A stretch of DNA of 64,000 bases from CBDHGY01 sp965263325 (GTDB lineage: Bacteria; Pseudomonadota; Alphaproteobacteria; Caulobacterales; Hyphomonadaceae). A program made the translations under genes and the position numbers. Shown here piece by piece: positions 45,188 to 54,364 of this stretch (its first letter is position 1; every line of letters starts with the position of its first letter). The DNA lies in the NCBI GenBank assembly GCA_965263325.1, contig CBDHGY010000002.1:1054001-1118000 (forward strand), read 5' to 3'. Under the pieces are notes generated by a model, which saw only the letters and a list, made by a program, of their open reading frames with translations, had not been told where the DNA came from and ran no database searches.

Positions 45188-46090
45188 GTGGAATTGTTCA
45201 TAAACCGATGTCATATGAAGATTATGGATACAAAGATTGATACGGACCTCATACTGCCAATGCGCACTGGCGAGATCAGAACTTATGGCGCAGAAGGCTT
45301 TGAGGGCATGCGAGAGGCCGGAAAACTGGTCGCGGAATGCCTCGACATGCTTGTGCCCGAGGTGAAACCTGGCATTTCAACCGCTTACCTCGATCAGCTC
45401 GTCAATACGTTCGTGAATGACAACGGCGCGCTTTCAGCCACGATTGGTTACCGCGGGTATCGCCATGCATCCTGCATCTCGCTTAATCATGTGATCTGCC
45501 ACGGAATTCCGTCCGAACGGGTGCTGAAAGACGGCGATATACTCAATATTGATGTGACCCTCATACTTAATGGCTGGCATGGAGATCATTCCCGCATGTA
45601 CAAAGCAGGCGAACCCAAACGGCTCGCCGAACGCCTGATGGACACGACATATGAGTCCATGATGGCTGGTATTGCCGCAGTGAAACCTGGCAACCGCGTC
45701 GCTGACATTGCAAAGGCAATAACAGCAATTGCCCGCAAACAGCGCTTCTCAGTCGTTGAAGACTTTTGCGGTCATGGTCTTGGCCGCTTGTTCCATGATG
45801 AGCCGAATGTCGTCCATGCCTGGCCCAACTTCAAAATTAGTGCTCAGGCCGAACAGGCCTACCTTGCCAGCCCTGAGCTTGTACCGGGCATGTTTTTCAC
45901 GATTGAACCTATGCTGAATGTGGGCAAGCCTGATCATGTGCTATTGCCTGACGGCTGGACGGCGGTCACGCGCGACCGGAAACTCTCAGCGCAATTTGAG
46001 CATTCTGTGGGCGTCACAGAAGACGGCGTCGAGATCTTTACCAAATCCCCTGCTGGTCTCGACACGCCGCACACAATCGGACGCGAATAA
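45188..46090 (+). CDS. map: Methionine aminopeptidase, type I
   Basis: Up to 300 aa. Substrate His105 and the five metal ligands are present: Asp122 (NIDVT), Asp133 (GDHSRMY), His196 (CGHGLG), Glu240 (IEPML) and Glu271 (QFEHS). Removes initiator Met from new proteins. The start is uncertain: GTG at 45188 directly follows AAGAGGA, TTG at 45194 would be spaced 7 nt from AGAGGAG, and ATGs occur at 45215 and 45224. Followed by radC, a common pairing in this class. Confidence 0.94.
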   Translation: MELFINRCHMKIMDTKIDTDLILPMRTGEIRTYGAEGFEGMREAGKLVAECLDMLVPEVKPGISTAYLDQLVNTFVNDNGALSATIGYRGYRHASCISLNHVICHGIPSERVLKDGDILNIDVTLILNGWHGDHSRMYKAGEPKRLAERLMDTTYESMMAGIAAVKPGNRVADIAKAITAIARKQRFSVVEDFCGHGLGRLFHDEPNVVHAWPNFKISAQAEQAYLASPELVPGMFFTIEPMLNVGKPDHVLLPDGWTAVTRDRKLSAQFEHSVGVTEDGVEIFTKSPAGLDTPHTIGRE

Positions 46091-46139
46091 GTTTTCGGCT
46101 TGGTTGCAAAGCCCGCCTTTGCCCCGCTAAGTGGCATGC

Positions 46140-46832
46140 ATGGGAACACCTCCAGATCCAGCTCCTCATTGGCAAGGTCACCGCGACCGGCTCCGAACGA
46201 AGTTGCTCGCGCGCGGCGCAAGCGCACTTGACGATTACGAGCTTCTGGAAACTCTGCTCTTCGCCTTTATCCCACGCCGCGATGTAAAGCCCATTGCCAA
46301 AGCGCTGCTTGCTCGCTTCGGCTCATTAAGCGCAGTGCTGGCTGCTGACGTGCACCAGCTAATGCAGGTGAAAGGTATAGGTGAGACGGTTGCAGCCTAC
46401 ATCAAAACCGTGAGCGAATTGACCAGCCGGGCAACGCAAGAGCAAATCAAAGCCCGCCCCATCATATCCAGTTGGACGACCCTTCTCACTTACGTCCAGA
46501 CTGAACTTCAACATGAGCCGCGCGAACAGTTTCGCGTCTTGTTCCTCGATCGCAAGAACCAATTGATCGTGGATGAACTCATGAATGTCGGCACGGTGGA
46601 TCAAGCTCCGGTCTATCCGCGCGAAATTGCCCGGCGCGCTCTAGAGCTGTCGGCCTCAGCGCTCATCCTTGTACACAACCATCCCTCCGGCGACCCAACC
46701 CCTTCGCGCGCTGATATCGAGATGACGCGAGAAATCATCGATGCGCTCTCCCCGCTGGAGATTACAGTTCACGATCACCTGATCGCAGGGCGAAATGGTG
46801 TGACATCTTTTAAATCATCCGGACTAATCTGA
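46140..46832 (+). CDS. radC: RadC family protein (JAB/MPN domain)
   Basis: About 230 aa from the ATG at 46140; a GTG three codons earlier is also possible. An N-terminal helix-hairpin-helix-like region (QVKGIGETVAAYI) precedes the JAMM metalloprotease-like motif LVHNHPSGDPTPSRAD (His179, His181, Asp192). Despite the name, a direct repair role is not established; the domain is predicted to be a metal-dependent hydrolase. Confidence 0.93.
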   Translation: MGTPPDPAPHWQGHRDRLRTKLLARGASALDDYELLETLLFAFIPRRDVKPIAKALLARFGSLSAVLAADVHQLMQVKGIGETVAAYIKTVSELTSRATQEQIKARPIISSWTTLLTYVQTELQHEPREQFRVLFLDRKNQLIVDELMNVGTVDQAPVYPREIARRALELSASALILVHNHPSGDPTPSRADIEMTREIIDALSPLEITVHDHLIAGRNGVTSFKSSGLI

Positions 46833-46935
46833 TCCCTTCCGCAGCGAAGTGACTTGCGCTTATGCGCGGGCACGTTAGCGTGGTCGAGAAAATGCATCTG
46901 AATAACAACAAACGGGTCGCGGGAGGAAATTCAGT

Positions 46936-48441
46936 ATGAGTGATACCATAGACGATCATGGCGCGGCCCAGGGTCATATAACTGGGTATGGGACGCGGCA
47001 TTATCGTGCCTATGTTCTTGGAGCCCTTCTTCTCGTATACATTCTGAACTTCATTGACCGCTCACTGATGGGCGTTGTTAGCGAAGAAATCAAAAATGAT
47101 TTCAACTTGTCAGATTGGGATGTCGGCCTGCTCAATGGCCCGCCATTCGCTATATTTTATGCGGTAATGGGACTTCCCATAGCGATGTGGGCAGACCGCT
47201 CAAACCGCATTTGGATTATGACAATCTGTATTGTCTTATGGTCAATCATGACGGCGCTTTGCGGTCTGGCCGCCGGTTTTCTGATGCTGCTTCTCTTCCG
47301 TGTGGGTGTCGCGATTGGCGAGGCGGGATGTACGCCGCCAGCCAACTCGGTCATCGCAGATTACTTCCCTGCAAAAAGTCGCGCCGGGGCTTTAGGGGTC
47401 TACAGCACGGGCGTTACGGTGGGCACCACTTTGGCATTTTTGTTTGGCGGACAAATTGCTGCGCTCAATGGGGCAGACTTTGGAGCATGGCTAAACGGAA
47501 CCGGCCTTGGCGGGCTTTTCAGTGGGATTGATTGGGAAAACACAAAAGGCTGGCGGATCGCATTTGTCATTGTTGGCCTGCCAGGCGTCCTCATCGGTTT
47601 GCTGCTATGGTCCACTGTGAAAGAACCGCCAAGAGGATTTACCGATCCTCCTGGAACCAAAAAAGTCGAAAAATCCGGCTTCTCAGAAACGATGAAAGAG
47701 CTAAGCGGGAAGCCGAGTTTCTGGTGGGCTGCAATTGCCGCTGCCTTTGTCGCTTTTGTAGGATATGCCCTGTTCGCTTTCCAGAATTCTTACTTGCAAC
47801 GCGTTCATGGCTTAGGGGTCGGTGATGCATCCACGAAGTATGGCGCACCCTGGGCGATAATTGCTGCAATCGGCACATTCGCCGGTGGCTATTTAATGGA
47901 ACGTTATTCAAGAAAGTCCGCAAACTGGATCGCCTATATTCCAGCCATCGGGCTCGCAATTGCGATCCCGCTTTACGTAACCGCCGTGTACGCTAGCAAT
48001 TTGACTTTGGTTTTTTGGCTTTGGGCAGCCGGTGCGTTTTTTCACTACATGTATTTGAGCTCTCAGTTCATGATCGCACAAAGCGTTGTCGGTGCCGAAA
48101 GCCGCGCAACAGCCGTGGCGATACTTCTCATCCTTGTTTCTTTGATTGGCAATGGCCTCGGACCAACATTCTCTGGCGCAATCAGCACAATATTCGCAAA
48201 CATGAATCTGAGCGCTGCAGGAATATCGCCAGAACAAGCCGCAACTGTGAGCGCCTCAATTTGCAAAGGTACCGATCTAGTAGGCGTGACTGAACTCGAA
48301 GCTGCATTTTGTGAGGCCTCGCGGGACGGCCTAAAAGGCTCGATGGCGGCGACCGTGATGTTCTTTGCAATATCGGTGTTCGCTTACTTTATGTGCACAC
48401 GAACGTTTAGACGCGATATCGTAGCGGAGGTAGAGGCATGA
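46936..48441 (+). CDS. Major facilitator superfamily permease (spinster-like)
   Basis: 501 aa with twelve predicted helices. MFS motif A-like sequence MWADRSNRIWIM after helix 2, VGVAIGEAGCTPPANSVIADYF in the helix 4-5 region and KEPPRGF after helix 6 place it in the spinster-like group common in marine alphaproteobacteria. A periplasmic loop before the last helix contains two cysteines (CKGTD and AFC). GGAGG lies before the ATG. It overlaps its paralogue by four bases. Substrate unknown. Confidence 0.9.
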   Translation: MSDTIDDHGAAQGHITGYGTRHYRAYVLGALLLVYILNFIDRSLMGVVSEEIKNDFNLSDWDVGLLNGPPFAIFYAVMGLPIAMWADRSNRIWIMTICIVLWSIMTALCGLAAGFLMLLLFRVGVAIGEAGCTPPANSVIADYFPAKSRAGALGVYSTGVTVGTTLAFLFGGQIAALNGADFGAWLNGTGLGGLFSGIDWENTKGWRIAFVIVGLPGVLIGLLLWSTVKEPPRGFTDPPGTKKVEKSGFSETMKELSGKPSFWWAAIAAAFVAFVGYALFAFQNSYLQRVHGLGVGDASTKYGAPWAIIAAIGTFAGGYLMERYSRKSANWIAYIPAIGLAIAIPLYVTAVYASNLTLVFWLWAAGAFFHYMYLSSQFMIAQSVVGAESRATAVAILLILVSLIGNGLGPTFSGAISTIFANMNLSAAGISPEQAATVSASICKGTDLVGVTELEAAFCEASRDGLKGSMAATVMFFAISVFAYFMCTRTFRRDIVAEVEA

Positions 48442-50006
48442 GCGACACAACCACCACTCCCGCAGAGCAAACGGAAACAACAGACGGTTATGGTTCGAAA
48501 GGCTACCGAACCTACGTCCTGTTTGCACTGATCGTCGTCTACACTTTCAACTTTATTGATCGAACACTGATCAGCGTCTTGGGCGAAGAGATCCGCTTGG
48601 AATTCGGATTAACCGACATGCAGATTGGCCTCCTCTCGGGCCTTGCATTTGCGGTTCTTTACACCCTGCTCGGAATTCCTTTCGCGATGCTCGCCGAACG
48701 AAAAAATCGCACTTGGATCATATCGATCGCGTGCGCGGCATGGAGCGCGATGACTGTAGCTTGCGGCATGGCGCAAAACACAGTGCAGTTCGCGCTAGCT
48801 CGCGTGGGTGTTGGCATTGGCGAGGCCGGGTGTTCGCCGCCGTCTCACTCCCTGATTTCTGATTACTTCCCGCCAGAGAAGCGCGCATCCGCCTTGGGTC
48901 TGTTCGCGCTTGGTATCCCGATCGGCTCGATGCTAGCTGCTCTCGGGGGCGCTTATATCGCAACCTCAGAAGGCCTGGACTGGCGCGCCGCGTTTATCTG
49001 GATGGGCATTCCCGGTGTCCTCGTCGCCATCATATTCAAAATGACCATCAAGGAACCGCCGCGCGGATATTCCGACCCTGGCGGTGCAGCAGCAGCCGCG
49101 GCTCGGCGCATGCCCCCGCCGACGAAGGTGTTCAAGATTCTATCAAGAAATGCCACATTCTGGCATGTTTCGTTTGGCGGCGCGCTGGCATCATTCGTTG
49201 GGTATGGCATTGGGCAATTCGTTGCCCCATTCTGGATGCGTGCGCATGGTCTGGATCTACGTGATGCCGCTTTGATTTTTGGCCTAGTTCTGGGCATTGC
49301 TGCGGGCATTGGAACCTTTGGATGCGGGATTCTTGCTGATCGGCTACGCGAACGACATCCCAATTCTGACAGCTGGCTACCCGCGCTCGGCTTAACCCTC
49401 TGTGTCCCCCTGATGATCATTGGGTACAACACACTCAGCTTCTCTAGCGGGGCCGCTGCAATCTGGATTGCAATTCCGATCCTCTCGCTCGCAGCAATCA
49501 TGCGCTATACCTACCTCAGCCCGATGTTCTCGATCACGCAAAAGCTTGTCGAACCACGCATGCGTGCCACGGCAGCTGCCCTCATGTTGTTTGTTGTGAA
49601 CCTAATCGGTTATGGTTTTGGCCCACCTGTTATTGGTTGGTTCATCGACCAGGGCACGAAATGGCAGCTTGAACAGTCGGCAGCTCCGGTATCTCTTCGC
49701 GACTGCGGTAGCACAGAGAAGTTCTTAAAGTCGGTTCAACGCGAAACTCGCATGCTTAAAAAAGTCGAAGCAGGTGAACGCACTTTGCCGGATGATTTTG
49801 TGAAGATCGCGCCTGAAAAAATTCAAGAGCAAGTCGCTAAAAACCGAGAGTATTGCGTTCCAGCGCGTACAACTGGTGTCCGATTTGGGATTTCAATTGG
49901 CGCGCTGTTTTTCCTTTGGGCAGCCCTGCACTTCCTGTTGATGGGACGCACTCTTCAGCGTGATCTCTGGAAACCAGAAACCGAAACTCAGTCCTCAACA
50001 GTATGA
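48438..50006 (+). CDS. Major facilitator superfamily permease (spinster-like), paralogue of the upstream gene
   Basis: 522 aa, twelve helices. It shares LNFIDR/FNFIDR, VGVGIGEAGCSPPSHSLISD and KEPPRGY with the preceding permease, indicating tandem duplication. The periplasmic loop before the last helix is longer and charged, again with two cysteines (DCGST and EYC). The four-base overlap suggests coordinated amounts, so a heteromeric pair or two related transporters are possible. Confidence 0.9.
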   Translation: MSDTTTTPAEQTETTDGYGSKGYRTYVLFALIVVYTFNFIDRTLISVLGEEIRLEFGLTDMQIGLLSGLAFAVLYTLLGIPFAMLAERKNRTWIISIACAAWSAMTVACGMAQNTVQFALARVGVGIGEAGCSPPSHSLISDYFPPEKRASALGLFALGIPIGSMLAALGGAYIATSEGLDWRAAFIWMGIPGVLVAIIFKMTIKEPPRGYSDPGGAAAAAARRMPPPTKVFKILSRNATFWHVSFGGALASFVGYGIGQFVAPFWMRAHGLDLRDAALIFGLVLGIAAGIGTFGCGILADRLRERHPNSDSWLPALGLTLCVPLMIIGYNTLSFSSGAAAIWIAIPILSLAAIMRYTYLSPMFSITQKLVEPRMRATAAALMLFVVNLIGYGFGPPVIGWFIDQGTKWQLEQSAAPVSLRDCGSTEKFLKSVQRETRMLKKVEAGERTLPDDFVKIAPEKIQEQVAKNREYCVPARTTGVRFGISIGALFFLWAALHFLLMGRTLQRDLWKPETETQSSTV

Positions 50007-50066
50007 ACAACATGGCTTAGGTATCGGGACCTCAGCCTTCTTGTCTGCGACGTCGCATGGGTACGT

Positions 50067-50321
50067 CTATACGTGATGGTGAGACCCTGTTTCCGGGTCG
50101 AGCAATTTGTGCGCATGTAGGATAAAATAGCGCATCTCGGCATTATCCACCGTGCGCTGCGCAGCCGATTTCCAGGCATTATAGGCTTCGGAATAATTCG
50201 GATATGCGCCGACAAAATCGATAGCGCTGAGGTCTTCGAACTCGACGCCAGTTACGTCTTTGAGCTCGCCGCCAATCACGATGTGCAGCAATTGCTCGGA
50301 TTCTTTTGGTGCGTCGCTCAT
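50067..50321 (-). CDS. DUF4170 protein from an internal start
   Basis: 84 aa nested in the 3' end of the phosphatase frame. The ATG at 50321 has AAGGAGG 8 nt upstream, the strongest ribosome-binding site in the locus, so a free DUF4170 protein is probably made. Contains EDLSAIDFVGAYPNYSEAYN and FILHAHKLLDPE, typical of this small alphaproteobacterial family of unknown function. Confidence 0.7.
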   Translation of the reverse strand: MSDAPKESEQLLHIVIGGELKDVTGVEFEDLSAIDFVGAYPNYSEAYNAWKSAAQRTVDNAEMRYFILHAHKLLDPETGSHHHV

Positions 50322-51188
50322 TTCGCGGGCCTCCTTGGAATGTATCGTTAGCGCCCTATCACCTGAATCTGCCGGATTTGGCAACTCGACTCGCGCCATC
50401 TTCGCCAGCAAGGCCTGATGTAGTTGCGGTGTAGCACTAGCAACGACGGACCGCTGTGCAGGATCAGGCCGATTGAATACGAATGATTCGCCAAGATGCG
50501 TCGTGGCTTGCCCACCCGCTTCGGTCACAAGCAGAGCACCCGCGGCAACATCCCAGTCAGACTTCCGGACCAGCGCAACCGCAGCGTCATGTGACCCCGC
50601 CGCGACAAAGGCAAGCCTCAAAATAGTGGCATTCGGCTTTGGTTCGGCCAATTTCATATCTGGCCAGGGTTTTTTCCAAAATGGGTGGGTGAGCATGCCC
50701 TTATTGGTGATCATCCTGCAGCCGGGCATCTCTTTACAATCCGATACCGACAGGCGCACGCCATTCAAGAAGGCACCGCCCCCCAAACTCGCCTCAAAAA
50801 GCATATCAAGCTCAGGGGCAAAAACAGCACTTGCAACACCGCGCCCCTCCTCGACGAGGGATACAGCCACACACCAGTAGGGGTCCGCCTCACGGATGTA
50901 AGCCCGCGTTCCGTCTATCGGGTCGACAACCCATACCCGCTTTTTCGAGCGTTCATATAAAAAGTCCGAAGTCTCTTCAGAAAGCCAACCATAGTCTGGG
51001 CGCGCCGTGCGCAAAGTGTTCGATATGTAGCGGTTCACCGCTAGATCAGCTTCAGTGATGGGGTTCCCCGGCGATTTATGCCAATGGCGAGCGTCACCGC
51101 TTCGTTTCATTTCAAGCGCAAGATCGCCGGCGAATTTCGCCGCCCCTCGCATGAGAGCTAGATCAATTGCAAGATCAGCTTCCTGCAA
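50067..51188 (-). CDS. CysQ/inositol monophosphatase-like phosphatase fused in frame to DUF4170
   Basis: 373 aa. Residues 1-270 are an IMPase-family phosphatase: WLSEET (about 68-73), VVDPIDGTRAYI (about 87-98) and SDWDVAAGALLVTEAGG, most like 3'(2'),5'-bisphosphate nucleotidase. Residues about 290-373 are DUF4170, normally a separate downstream gene. An 18-residue bridge lacks family likeness, and a double stop (TGATAG, 50356-50361) lies in another frame within it. The first codon is TTG, with GAAGGGA positioned 6-7 nt upstream inside pmbA. A natural read-through, a true fusion, or an indel could explain the join. Confidence 0.8.
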   Translation of the reverse strand: MQEADLAIDLALMRGAAKFAGDLALEMKRSGDARHWHKSPGNPITEADLAVNRYISNTLRTARPDYGWLSEETSDFLYERSKKRVWVVDPIDGTRAYIREADPYWCVAVSLVEEGRGVASAVFAPELDMLFEASLGGGAFLNGVRLSVSDCKEMPGCRMITNKGMLTHPFWKKPWPDMKLAEPKPNATILRLAFVAAGSHDAAVALVRKSDWDVAAGALLVTEAGGQATTHLGESFVFNRPDPAQRSVVASATPQLHQALLAKMARVELPNPADSGDRALTIHSKEAREMSDAPKESEQLLHIVIGGELKDVTGVEFEDLSAIDFVGAYPNYSEAYNAWKSAAQRTVDNAEMRYFILHAHKLLDPETGSHHHV

Positions 51189-52524
51189 GGCTCATCCCTT
51201 CAACGAGTATTGAGGGTGCGTTGATACGATTCTTGAAGATGAGATCGCTTGCCGGCTCAAGGCGCGCAAACATTCCAGGCAAATCTCCAGCAATCGTCAC
51301 TTCACTGACTGGGTGCTGGATCGCGCCGCCCTCAAACCAGAAACCTGCCACACCTACGGAATAGTCGCCTGTATTCGGGTTGATCGAAGGACCGAACATA
51401 TCGGTGACGAGCAGTCCCTTTCCAGCGCTCATCATCATTTCCTCCACAGACCGATTGCCAGCTGGAAGCGTGACATTCGACGTTGAGATACCTGGAGGGT
51501 CGCCAAAGCCAGAGCTTGCAAAGCCATTTGGAGAGAGCCCAAGCTGGCGGGCGGAAGGGCCGTTCAGCATCCACGTTGTTAGGCGACCATTGTCGATGAG
51601 GTTGGTAACCTGAACCGGCCGGCCTTCGCCATCATAACCGCGAGATCCCATTCCGCGCGGACGCAACGGATCGTCGATGATATTTATGCCAGACGAAAAC
51701 ACCTGCTCGCCAAGCTTGTCTTTAAGAAACGAGACACCGCGGGCGATACTTGTTCCTGAAATCGCAGATAAAAACGGCCCTATCAAAGACGCGGAAACAC
51801 GGCGGTCATATATGACAGCTGCCGTTTGCGTTTCGATTTTTCGAGGACCAATGCGCCTGACAGCGCGCTCTCCAGCGGTTTTGCCAATTTCCGCCGGTGG
51901 GGGCCTATCCTCCAATCTTCGCACAGACCAACTATCATAATCGCGTTCCATTGCCCCGCTCTCATCTGCGGCGACAGCAGTCAGGCTGAGGCCTGCATAG
52001 CCGCCCGTTCGAGAAGCGGTGAACCCGTTTGACGCGGCAACCCAGCTCGAACTTCGGCCCCATCCATTTCCGCAGCCAGCAACCTTTGATACTCCCTCAA
52101 CGTCAAGCGCCGCCGCCTCGGCTTCCAATGCTTCGGCTTCGAGAATTTTCGCAGATCGTTCACCATCACTCGAATGGTCAAGTTCTGGAATTTCGGTCGC
52201 CAGCTCGGAAGGATCGGCAAGCCCAGCATAGGGGTCTTCTGGTGCGACTTTGGCCATAGCAATACAACGCTCTGCGAGCGTCTTTAGGGCATCCGTCGAA
52301 AGATCGGTTCCTGAAACATGTGCTTGGCGCTGGCCATATAAACACCTCAGGGACACACCAGCGCTTTCATCACGCTCAATGCTTTCAAGTTTCCCTTCGT
52401 GCACAGAAACGCTGACGCCTTCGCTTGCACCAATGCGCGCATCCGCAGCGCTCGCACCTGCGGCAAGGCAGTCATCGATTAATTGGCTTAGTATATCTTC
52501 TGGCGGGGTTTTAAATTCAGGCAT
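51175..52524 (-). CDS. pmbA: Metalloprotease subunit PmbA/TldE
   Basis: 449 aa, full length. PmbA/TldE features: SVSVHEGKLESIERDESAGV near residues 33-52, ESGAMERDYDSW, and the C-terminal region GPSINPNTGDYSVGVAGFWF. The TldD-TldE heterodimer is a zinc protease acting on unfolded peptides and antitoxins; the catalytic TldD partner is not in this window. The phosphatase start lies inside its 3' end. Confidence 0.92.
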   Translation of the reverse strand: MPEFKTPPEDILSQLIDDCLAAGASAADARIGASEGVSVSVHEGKLESIERDESAGVSLRCLYGQRQAHVSGTDLSTDALKTLAERCIAMAKVAPEDPYAGLADPSELATEIPELDHSSDGERSAKILEAEALEAEAAALDVEGVSKVAGCGNGWGRSSSWVAASNGFTASRTGGYAGLSLTAVAADESGAMERDYDSWSVRRLEDRPPPAEIGKTAGERAVRRIGPRKIETQTAAVIYDRRVSASLIGPFLSAISGTSIARGVSFLKDKLGEQVFSSGINIIDDPLRPRGMGSRGYDGEGRPVQVTNLIDNGRLTTWMLNGPSARQLGLSPNGFASSGFGDPPGISTSNVTLPAGNRSVEEMMMSAGKGLLVTDMFGPSINPNTGDYSVGVAGFWFEGGAIQHPVSEVTIAGDLPGMFARLEPASDLIFKNRINAPSILVEGMSLAGS

Positions 52525-52551
52525 GCGCGCTAGATGGACCAGCCCGGTGAA

Positions 52552-52947
52552 TTATACAACGGGGCTAAAGGCTTTCCACAAAATCACTCCCGCAATCGCG
52601 AGCATGGACAGCCATGTCAAGAGCATGCCGAATTGCCGGCCCAACAGGATACCTTTTGAAAATCCGAAAGCATGAATCAACCGCCCCAAAGTAAAGGCTC
52701 CGCCGCATATATGAATTAGCATTGCCCCCGCCTGCATTGATACCATCGCAACCAGTCCGATCATGGCGAGTGGAATATTCTCCGATGCATTACCATGCAC
52801 GCGAATGGCGAGTGCGAGACGTTCATCCCCGCCATCGCCAATCGGAACCCTGCCCCGGCGCCGATTACCGACCACGCGGAGCGCGAGATAAACCAGAAGA
52901 ATTATATTTACGGCGATGTAAACACCGGCAACTTGCATATCATTCAT
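52552..52947 (-). CDS. MAPEG family membrane protein
   Basis: 131 aa with four hydrophobic helices. RVHGNASENIPLAMIGL (about 49-65) is the MAPEG signature region and GRLIHAFGFSKG (about 88-99) is typical. Human relatives are glutathione S-transferase-like membrane enzymes; bacterial members are mostly uncharacterised. Confidence 0.88.
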   Translation of the reverse strand: MNDMQVAGVYIAVNIILLVYLALRVVGNRRRGRVPIGDGGDERLALAIRVHGNASENIPLAMIGLVAMVSMQAGAMLIHICGGAFTLGRLIHAFGFSKGILLGRQFGMLLTWLSMLAIAGVILWKAFSPVV

Positions 52948-52972
52948 GTCTTCAGCCCTCTATAATGCAATA

Positions 52973-52995
52973 CGCCGCCAGCCTGAAAGGCGGCG
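52973..52995 (-). terminator. Possible hairpin terminator after the small membrane protein gene
   Basis: Seven-bp arms CGCCGCC and GGCGGCG with a 9-nt loop, 28 bases after the stop at 53023 on the minus strand. No T run follows, so termination is uncertain. Confidence 0.4.
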
Positions 52996-53022
52996 ACGCA
53001 TATAGCAAGTCTGTTTTTGATT

Positions 53023-53313
53023 TTAGTCGTCGCGCCGAGCGTCTGGCAGACGGTCATTAATGTCATCGCGAATATCGAGAATGGTCAAAAGCAAACCTCC
53101 AATCACGTTCGCGATGAGGAACCCAACCCCGCCGCCGATCACGACATCGAGAAATTGCGCCATTCCGTCGGAAAAATTCATGCCGAGTTCGCCAAAAAAT
53201 GCGCGGCTTATATCGCCATTATTGTAGAGCCCCGTAACGATGCCATACGCAATCGTCGCAAAGTAGGCGATGTATAGCACAGTGCGGAAAGTGTTGATGA
53301 TAAAAAACTTCAC
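53023..53313 (-). CDS. Small two-helix membrane protein of unknown function
   Basis: 96 aa from the GTG at 53313, with AAGGGGA 6 nt upstream; a GTG six codons earlier has no ribosome-binding site. Hydrophobic helices at about 8-28 and 54-78 (VVIGGGVGFLIANVIGGLLL) are joined by a polar loop, and the tail is charged. No known family. Confidence 0.7.
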   Translation of the reverse strand: MKFFIINTFRTVLYIAYFATIAYGIVTGLYNNGDISRAFFGELGMNFSDGMAQFLDVVIGGGVGFLIANVIGGLLLTILDIRDDINDRLPDARRDD

Positions 53314-53492
53314 GGAGGTTCCCCTTTTCACAATTGGCCGTTCTGGCCCCGCTTTAAATTAAGGCTAGCGCCGCTCGGTATTGCGGATCAAGCCATGGAT
53401 CAAGCTGGGGTTCAATAATCCAGCTGTGTGAACAAAGACGGCGGATCAATAGTAGACGCGCCGCCTTCAAAAAATTGCTTATTCTTATGCGC

Positions 53493-53903
53493 TTAGCCGC
53501 CCATGCACTCATTTACACTCGTTGACATTTTTGTCGCGACTTCAAGCTTGTTGCCGATTATGTCTTCAACATAAAGGCTCGCAGCATCTGCGTCTTCTTC
53601 CGCAAGCTCCGCAACGGTTGCGAGCTCTTCAGCCCCGATCGCATCTTCCATCGCCTGAATTGTGCAGCCGCAAATCTGTTCGGTACCACCGTCTTCAAGG
53701 CAAAGATCGATGAGCTTTTGAGTGCTTGGAGCAACGTCGACCTTTACTTCACCCGCATCAGCTTCAACCTCAACGATTTCAGTATTATCTTCCTCACTTG
53801 CTGCGGCTGCTTCGTCATTTTTATCACCGCCGCCGCACGCCGCCAGAAGCGCAACTGACAATACTGCCGCACCAATCCGGGTTCGGTTTTTGAAAATAGT
53901 CAT
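53493..53903 (-). CDS. Small cysteine lipoprotein, copy 1 of 3
   Basis: 136 aa from the ATG at 53903, with GAGGA 7 nt upstream. Lipobox LLAAC, then an acidic low-complexity stretch (about 30-60), then a helical domain with LIDLCLEDGGTEQICGC and a final Cys three residues from the end (NECMGG). The spacing Cys-x9-Cys-x-Cys...Cys-x2 recurs in the next two genes. Probably an outer- or inner-membrane lipoprotein; the C-x-C motif suggests disulphide or metal chemistry. Family not recognised. Confidence 0.75.
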   Translation of the reverse strand: MTIFKNRTRIGAAVLSVALLAACGGGDKNDEAAAASEEDNTEIVEVEADAGEVKVDVAPSTQKLIDLCLEDGGTEQICGCTIQAMEDAIGAEELATVAELAEEDADAASLYVEDIIGNKLEVATKMSTSVNECMGG

Positions 53904-53925
53904 GAGATAATCCTCTGTTTTGAGT

Positions 53926-54324
53926 TTACCGGGCACACTCGAGCATGTCTTTTGACATACGTGCCGCAATGTCCGGGTTGTTGATCATGAAGTTCGCGAG
54001 CATTGATTTGGCCGATGACTCATCACCAATCTCGGCAAGGTCGATCAGCCGTACAAAGTCATCTGCGGGAAGACCGCCACCCACAACCTTGATCTGACAG
54101 GTACAAACATCAGTGCTTGCACCCTCTACGACGCACAAATCAATAAGACTTTGTGCGCGGCTTTCTATCTCAGCGTCTGCGAGAGGTGCTGAAACACTGC
54201 CGCCGGATGGCTCAGAAATCACAGCTTCAGGCGGCGCTGTCGGCGGTGAATTATCAAACGGGTCGCCGCCACTGCAGGCAGCGAGAAAGCCCGCTGCCAT
54301 AAGTACCACGCTATTACGAAACAT
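53926..54324 (-). CDS. Small cysteine lipoprotein, copy 2 of 3
   Basis: 132 aa from the ATG at 54324; a TTG six codons upstream is an alternative and the ribosome-binding site is weak. Lipobox FLAAC, a Pro/Ser/Glu linker (about 25-55), and the shared domain LIDLCVVEGASTDVCTC with a final Cys (MLECAR). The linker differs in composition from copy 1, while the cysteine spacing is kept. Confidence 0.72.
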   Translation of the reverse strand: MFRNSVVLMAAGFLAACSGGDPFDNSPPTAPPEAVISEPSGGSVSAPLADAEIESRAQSLIDLCVVEGASTDVCTCQIKVVGGGLPADDFVRLIDLAEIGDESSAKSMLANFMINNPDIAARMSKDMLECAR

Positions 54325-54364
54325 CGTTAAAGCGATCTTCAATTATATAAATAAGCGCTACAGC

